Assembly (NCBI GenBank): GCA_025531455.1
Contig: JAMYHL010000138.1
Location: forward strand, 1 to 49,704
From: Apiotrichum sp. Y4204
Lineage: Eukaryota; Basidiomycota; Tremellomycetes; Trichosporonales; Trichosporonaceae
Reading direction: 5' to 3'
Length of the DNA: 49,704 bases
The notes under the pieces are model-generated. The model had not been told where the DNA came from. It saw nothing but the letters and a program-made list of their open reading frames with translations, and did no database searches. Below, one piece after another: positions 43,150-49,704 of the stretch (its first letter is position 1; the number at the start of each line of letters is the position of its first letter). The position numbers and the translations under genes were made by a program.

Positions 43150-46105
43150 ATGCGAGATACTCCTGCGGGAGGGTCGCGCTTGCGTGAGCGACTTCCAGTA
43201 CCTGCTGAACCAACAACATCCCCACCACCACCAATGAACGGCGACCATTTGTCGTCGGATCTTGCTCAAGAACCTGCTTATGGGGCGTCTCGAGTGCGGC
43301 TGTCAACGATAGCTCGGGCAAGGCGACAAGGCAAGCCACCACATTCGTCAAGTGGGACCGCGCAACCGACCTCTCAACCTTCATCTCCGCCGATTCGGCC
43401 ACTGTCAGACGAGCGCCCGCAAGCGGGTGCTGTCATACCGTCGTCGTCGGATTCACTGTCTCCAAACTCGACGCACACTGTGTCGGTCACCGGCAGCATC
43501 AGCATCGCCTCCGACTCCACGACCAGTTCAGCTCAGTCACTCTCAACTGAAGAGTTCAGTTCGTCATCTTTCAATTCATCTTCATCAATATCCTCTACAG
43601 CCGTAAACTCTCGACCATGGACGTACACGGCGACGCCTTCGAAGAGTACGTCCGGATCAGCTGCCAGCAAGACAACATTCGTTCCCGGAGTCATCTTCAA
43701 CATGACCCTGGGTGGCACATCAGACGCGCAGGCAGTGTACAGTGTGCCAATGACGCTCGGACATGACAGCGGATATCGCAAGAAACGAAGTCAGAAACGT
43801 GACGCAGTGTATCAAGTGATGGATATGCAGGTCGATCTCGGATCTTCAGACATGGTAAGGTGAACATAGATCCCAACTATCTAACCCTGATAGTGGGTAG
43901 CTGTGAAGGGCTGTAAAACGGCAGACTGCAAATCGTCTGCAAGGTTATTCAACGATGACGAATCTCTTCCGCCCGATCACCCGATGTATCTAACGTTGTC
44001 ATATGCCCAAGGCTCCGTGTCTGGTGGTATTATGTGGGAGCAAGTCACGTTGGGGCTGTTTGGTATTGCCTACCAAGCGTTTCGTAAGTGCCATGGGAAA
44101 GTGCTCCATAGACGTCTGTATGGGAGCTGACATACAGTTGCTGCGGACAACGTACATAATGAAGACCTTGGTGGAGGACAGTTTCAAGGCTTGCTAGGGC
44201 TGGCACGTAAGCGCACATCTTTCTGTCGCGATGCTGACCGCAGTACCTGCCAACTCTTTGATCGAAGAATCAATCCCCGGCACCACGGGCTCCAACCCAG
44301 ACGGAGCGACTTTTCTTGACAATCTGTTTGGCGCGGGTGCTTCGGCACCCAGTCAACGAATGTTTTCACTTTCTCTTGAGCGCCGCGAAGATTCCAGAAC
44401 GTTGTCGACCTTTGGCGTAGGTGCAGTCGATGAGCGTCTTTGTCCATACCCATGCGCACTTGACTTTATGCCGATAATTCCTCACGCCAACTTGGGCAAG
44501 ACAGGATACCTTCATTGGCGGGTTCCGCTGCTTGGGATGAAGGCACACTGGTTTGCCGACGCCACTCGAGGAAACGGTATCTCCTCCAAAGTGATTGAAC
44601 TTGGGCCGAGTCTTACGGACGCTGCCCAACCCAACCCGCTAGCTGTGCTCGACTCCGGAGGAGTTGCCATTCTGGTGGGCAGTAAGGTCCACGCCGATGC
44701 AATTTACGGCGCATATGGGATCTCTGCCAGCTCTGATGGCCTTTGTGAGTACATCTGTGATTGTCAGCTGACGTCAGATCGAATGGCATGTACTGTACAA
44801 TTGGCATTCTCGTTTACGCTGGGCAACAACGAGTTCTATGTTCACCCGTTGGACATGTCGTGGCCGGATCCCGCGGATCCGACCAAGTGTGTTGGAGCGA
44901 TCCAAGTTTCTCAACAGATTGCTCATCATGGCGACTTTGTTCTGGGCTCAACGTTTATGAAGAACGTCTACTCTGTCTTCAAGTATCCGGATCAAAGAGG
45001 TAGCGGCAGGTCTTGGCAACCTGCTGTGGGGTTGAGCTCGCTTGTCAACCCTTCCACTGCATCGACAGACTTTTACGCTGTCCGTAATCAGCATAAGTCT
45101 TTGGCAACAGTATCCGGCGGCGGTGTGAACCCTTCCTCGCCGTTTCCCAGCGGTGTAGCAGAGGCCGCTCAGAAGCGAGTGGTATCCACTACTATCATTG
45201 CAGCGTGTTCGGTGGTTGGGTTCTTCGTTCTCGCAGCTGGAGCGTTCTGCGCGTGGTGGTTCTGGCTACGTCGTAAGGTAGGCGATAACGGAACTGTGGA
45301 GTACAAGATGGCGGCACAAGTCAATCACCACAAGTCGGACAACAGCATGTCAACTCTGCGGAGTCGCAAGCATGAGCAAACCAAACGACAGAAGAGTATC
45401 GTAGATGGCTTTTCGGATTACGACGAGGACAGTTGGATAAGTACACCTGAGGGCGGCGGAAGCGCAATAGGGCTGGTCAGCCTGCGGTGTCGTGAAGACA
45501 ACGACAGGCTGTCCTCTGCCGCTCGACTCCGGAACGATAGTACTTCGACACATGGACGCCATTCAAGCTTGCATCGAAGCTTGCTTGCACACGACTCGCT
45601 ACCGGACTCGCCCATGTCCGATTTCTTTCCGCGTCAACGACAACGGAGTTCCAGCAGCGACATACTGTTGGCCGACCGCCTTATCAGTGTGGAAAGTTGC
45701 ATTGCCCAGCGGCCGTTGAGTAGCGTTGACGCTCACGAACATCGTATTGGCAGCAGCGACAGTCGTCCAGCATTAGCACCCACCTCGCGATCGGGACGTC
45801 TGACAGATCACCACCCAGGTGTCTTCGCTCCGTCGCACTCCTCCCCTGATATTTCATCCCTCGCCTCTCAAGTGAACGCATCTAGCTCAGGCACGCCGCG
45901 CCCTCAATCTCAGCGCGTCGCGTCCATGTCAACTTCCCACAGATCCCCATCACTCTCCATGGCGGGACCATTTCCTTCCAACTCGAGTCGTTTGTCAGGC
46001 CACGATGTCGTGGACGGTTACTTTCCTGTCATACCAATAGTTTCCGAGACATCAGCTCTAAAGCCCCAGCGGGACCGCCGACCAAGTACTGGTCATTTGG
46101 CATGA
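43150..46105 (+). CDS. Membrane-anchored pepsin-like (A1) aspartic protease homologue
   Basis: About 920 residues. A Ser/Thr/Pro-rich region (residues 1-200) precedes the A1 fold: VDLGSSDMWVAV (first catalytic loop, Asp kept but DLG in place of the usual DTG; spans the intron at 43859), LTLSYAQGSVSG (flap region), GQFQGLLGLA, the second catalytic loop LAVLDSGGVAILVG (DSG), CVGAIQV and DFVLGSTFMKNVYSVFKY. A single transmembrane segment follows (about 45184-45273, TTIIAACSVVGFFVLAAGAF, then CAWWFWLRRK), with a ~275-residue Ser-rich cytoplasmic tail. This layout matches basidiomycete TM-anchored A1 proteins thought to act at the cell surface. No signal peptide is visible at the 43150 start, so an upstream first exon may be missing. 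Introns include 44745-44777 (33 nt). Catalytic competence is not certain. Confidence 0.82.
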
Positions 46106-49100
46106 TATGGATATGACCTATTCAGCGCTTGCAGCTGTCACGGTCTGCATCCTTGGATCGTCCTTGCCGCCTTCCATCATTCCACTCCTTTATCACCTCT
46201 TCACATGTTGGCCCAGGGCTTGTTACTCGTAACTCCATGGGTCGGGTCGCTTCGTTCTCGTCATGTACAGGTGTACAGTATAGTATCGTATTATAGTATT
46301 GTGTGTCATGACACTGGAAGGACCTCTTCCATCAGACTCCCCGTCCCTACATATATTTGTACTCCGTCCCGCGCACCCGACGTCTTCTTCACGGACATCA
46401 GTTGGTTTGTTAGCTTTACCGCTCCAGGCTAAACACTCACATCTCCCGGGCTAATCACCCCAATTAACTTGCATATGTGCATTTGACGACAGTTCGACGT
46501 CTCGACCACACAGGCTCATGGCAAGCTGATCATTTCTGCAACCCCGCCTGTCGCCCAACGGCTTGCCCACCAGTACCGCTGGCGGTGTTGCCCATCAGCC
46601 TACCCATCGGAGTGCCGGCAATTCACTTGATCCTGAGAAGAACCTTGTCGGGGCTGACACATGTCAGCTCGATGTTCGATGCGAACCAAGGGCTCGGACC
46701 TAGAGTGCCTCAGGAAGCGTAGATACCTGAGATTCGGACAAACCCAAGGCTGATACACTAGCACCGAGCTTTTACCTGATCGTACTTTGAAATTACAGTA
46801 CCACTCTCAAAGTCACGCGCTGCCAAACGTGGTGATGTGGTCGGTCCCGTGCAGCCATTGGTTATCAGTGACGGCGGGCGTTTTGGATAGCCTGTGCTGA
46901 AACAGGGAGCACCCGTGACCACTCAATGATGTCCGACATACAGGTACCGAGCATATAGGACGCTTACCTTTCAAGATGGTCCTACACGAAGATGTCAGAG
47001 ACACCAATGCAAACGACAATCTCCGGAGACGCCAATACAAACGTTAATGTGGCACTGTTGACTCTCTCTAACAAGCGTGTGTGAGATTCTCATCAGGTGA
47101 AGACTTGCGAGGAAGCGGAGTACATTCATTGTGGTGTTTTAAGGTCTCATGTTCCGTACTCCCTTCTTCTCAGTCAGACTGTGTGGTCACCCTTTGCCTT
47201 CGGCCCCCAGTGAGTTGCGCTTGTGAGTCAGGATGATGCCGCAGCGAGACCTTTACACTCTGTGACGACTTCGCTGACCTCAGAATCGCTTCCTGGGGAT
47301 GGTGGTTTCGCCGCACGCCTGTGGAGCTGTTCGACGTCTCGAAGCCTTGCTGGCAATTGAGTAACTAAGGCTTAAATCGAAAACCTGTTTGAGTTCCACG
47401 GCCGGGAGTTGTCCGAGGTCCCAGCTGAATGTTGTGTACAGTTCCATCTTCGGAGTCTCTCTTGCGGCCTAATGCCCTCCAGCAGACATGTTTCCCAATC
47501 TCCGTCTTCAGGTGTAACTGCGAGGCCACATCGACGTGGCAAACGGGGTGGAGCTTCCAGCCCACAAGCATGACATAAAATATCTCCGTTAGTTTAATAT
47601 TTCGACCACTGTATTGCCCATTATTACCTGCCGTTCCCTTGTGACCCATTATGGCTCCTTATAGGCAACCAACAGTGGTGTGGGGCCACTGGGTAGGTTC
47701 AACGTAAACAAAATACCTCTTTGAATAGCAACGCGTCCCATATGGATGAGAACAAGAGGCATCACGTTCAGCTGACCCTGAGCTAACACCGACGGATCGC
47801 TTACTCATCAGATTCCCCATAGAACAGGACCGATGTCCTGTGATAAGAGGACGATCTGCTGCGTACCTCCATCCTCAATCAGACACGAGACCCAGCGGTC
47901 ACATTCACAGGTCTTGTGCATGTTCAAGACCCGCTCAAGCTTACACTCAATGGGCTTAGAGGTCTGTTGCGTGCTATAGACAGTACCGAGCCGATCGGTA
48001 CCCCAATTTGCACCCCAGACAGTCATTTTAGAAAATCGAGTATAAATCAAATAAAATACTTGTCTTCACAATCTTTGGCACATCTGATGGGAAGATGGAG
48101 ATCTATCCGTGAGTCAAACATGGAAGCTGACAGAGAATGCATGCATGCCCGACATCAAGATTTACCAAAAAATGCGAATTTTGTGGCACATCCTTAGCCT
48201 CTACAACCAGAGTCATACCTCTCCTCGGTGGGATGTCCCGCAATTCCGTTCGCTGTGAACTTGTTGATTATTTAGACAAACTAGCGGTATTCACGCATCG
48301 AAGCAATCATCAATCAAGCCACCGGAACCACACTCCTGGAGTTGCTGAACAGCTAATCGAGGATTCCGATGTCACGGACCTAACGGTACATAAGGCTTAG
48401 ATAGCTCGGTTTGAATCTTACGCAGAGATCTTACGGCGTTGCCGTCTGACGATTGGAGCACCGAAGGGGAGACAGACAGCGACGCCAGACCACTTCTTGG
48501 ACCCGAATGAATCCTCCTTGTGGCTTCTCACAGGTCAACTATTGCAATCGTTGCGTTTATAGCGGGAGCACCGCGGGCGAGCATGTGGTGACGGTCGCCA
48601 AATTCATGTGTGCACGACCGGTGCCGCTGTCATGTCAAGGACGCACATCTACATCTGCAAGTTTTCCGCTGATACCAAATGATACCTCGCATGTTTTTTT
48701 TTCCATTGAGTGTTGAACGGTTCTCGATGCTCTGTGCCGTATTTTCCCAAAATTGAGTGGTCGGAATTCGAAAGGAAGGAAATGAGCAACTTGCACCTGC
48801 ACAGGGCCTCAAAGAGCATCATCTAACATATCTAAGCAGGTTGTTTGTTCAAGGGTTGCCGGTCATTTGAAGCAAGCGCTCCATTTTATGCCTAAAATAC
48901 GCCCCCCATCGATGTAGACGGTGTCGTTGTAAGACCCCGCCCCGTTGGTGCTGGCACGTCACCTCGTGCCCTCTGAGCAATCACACGGTGCAAAAGAAAG
49001 CTCGAAGTCGGAGCTTTTCGAACCGTCAGCTGCTATGTGGCTGTTGCTTCATTCCCATACATTGGCATCGCGTTTACCAACATCAAATGCAAATGGGGCG

Positions 49101-49704
49101 CGGAGGGCGGGAACCAGAGGAGTGGGGTAAAATCCGAAAAAAGCCCTGTAAAATCTATTGCTCGGAAATACAAGAGCTCAGCGGCACGACGGCCTCTGCG
49201 GGTGGGATAACTGGTAGAAGGTGGTGCGTTGGGTTTTCCTGATGATACCGCATTGACAAATTTGCCCCGTAAGTGAAGATGTTTTATTTTTGAGTATTTT
49301 TTACAATATTTTCCTGTGCGACTCTGCAAGTTACGCTGGACCAGGTGGAACCCTGCAGACTGGTAGCCCTGGGTCTTGCGCAGAACGGCCTATTTTTTAT
49401 TCCGCGAAAAGCACCAGAAATTGTTATGCGCCGGAGGCGTGGCGTGCGGGGGGGTCTGGGTGGTGATGGGAGGGTTTGTGGTCGTGAGAAGGGGTGGTAG
49501 GGTGGTGGGGATGAAGCGGGGAGTGGGTTGGGATGGTGTTGGGCAAGTCGGAGTATGAGGAACAAGGGCCGTGGTTGTGGACAGTGTTCAGTAGCTTGCA
49601 GTAGTTTCGTGCACTCGATGTAGTTGCAGTAAGTGAAGAAGGTGGGTGAGGACAATGAGTGGGTGCGGCAAGTGGTTGCACTTAGTGTCCGAATAGGTGA
49701 CAGT
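46106..49704. other. 3.6-kb gene-poor end of the window
   Basis: After the protease-like gene only short frames remain, and the sequence looks more AT-rich than the left part. A possible short multi-exon gene (-) at 47.5-48.03 kb is listed separately. A GAGACRCCAATRCAAACG direct repeat occurs near 46998-47043. The last 350 bp are G-rich on the plus strand (CT-rich on the minus strand), as in the leaders of other genes here, so a minus-strand gene start just left of 49.3 kb, or its leader alone, is conceivable but not supported. Confidence 0.5.
47520..48026 (-). CDS. Doubtful short multi-exon gene, function unknown
   Basis: A minus-strand ATG at 48024-48026 opens a cysteine-containing frame (MTVWGANWGTDRLGTVY..., IECKLERVLNMHKTCECDRW) that runs into a GTACGC donor-like site near 47865. 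Plausible acceptors lie near 47780, and further GT...AG pairs (one with a good CTAAC branch point) near 47590-47720. I could not find a single splicing solution clearly better than the others, and no family is recognised. It could equally be a chance frame or a decayed gene. Confidence 0.2.

Noticed and set aside
49284..49655. 123-codon minus-strand frame rich in Pro/Ser/His
   Set aside because: Same CT-repeat character as gene leaders here; no motif.

Overview
The window is nuclear DNA from a basidiomycete fungus, most likely a Tremellomycete (Trichosporonales/Cryptococcus-like yeast). This rests on four things seen in the sequence: genes broken by many very short GT-AG introns (33-60 nt) with CTRAC branch points a few bases before the acceptor, GC-rich coding sequence, CT-rich 5' leaders, and fungal protein families throughout. 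No prokaryotic, viral or clear transposon gene was found. All functional names come from reading the translations and comparing them with remembered families; no database search was possible.

Layout, left to right: QNS1-type NAD+ synthase (+, 5' end cut by the window edge); cytosolic Xaa-Pro aminopeptidase P (-); a 4.5-kb stretch without a gene; a Pho80/Pcl-type cyclin (+); ribonucleotide reductase small subunit RNR2 (-) head to head with MSH6 (+); five-unit polyubiquitin (-); an R3HCC1/Thc1-like RRM protein (+); Bud6/Aip3 (+); RNase P/MRP subunit Pop4/Rpp29 (+); a 3.9-kb gene-poor stretch; an endonuclease IV/Apn1-like AP endonuclease (+); a Coq11/YLR290C-like atypical SDR (-) divergent from the tail-anchored-protein ATPase GET3 (+); a DUF7704-like four-helix membrane protein (-); a small, probably mitochondrial protein (-); a membrane-anchored pepsin-like protease homologue (+); and a final 3.6 kb with at most one doubtful gene.

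The genes are mostly unrelated housekeeping functions, as expected for a fungal chromosome, with one clear regulatory theme. RNR2 and MSH6 share a 1.5-kb intergenic region holding seven perfect ACGCGT (MCB) sites, the element through which MBF drives G1/S genes in yeasts; dNTP supply and replication-coupled mismatch repair are therefore probably co-induced. MSH6 also carries a PCNA-interacting box beginning three residues after its first splice junction. A third DNA-maintenance gene (the Apn1-like endonuclease) has a textbook TATA box.

The most unusual observations are the MCB array, introns down to 33 nt (several of them multiples of three and stop-free), an 8-nt internal microexon in the DUF7704-like gene and a 4-nt first coding exon in the endonuclease gene, a divergent endonuclease IV that keeps all nine metal ligands but has a remodelled N-terminus and a repeat-built tail, and an Ala/Pro-rich insertion in aminopeptidase P. 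No self-evidently new defence or mobile system was recognised.
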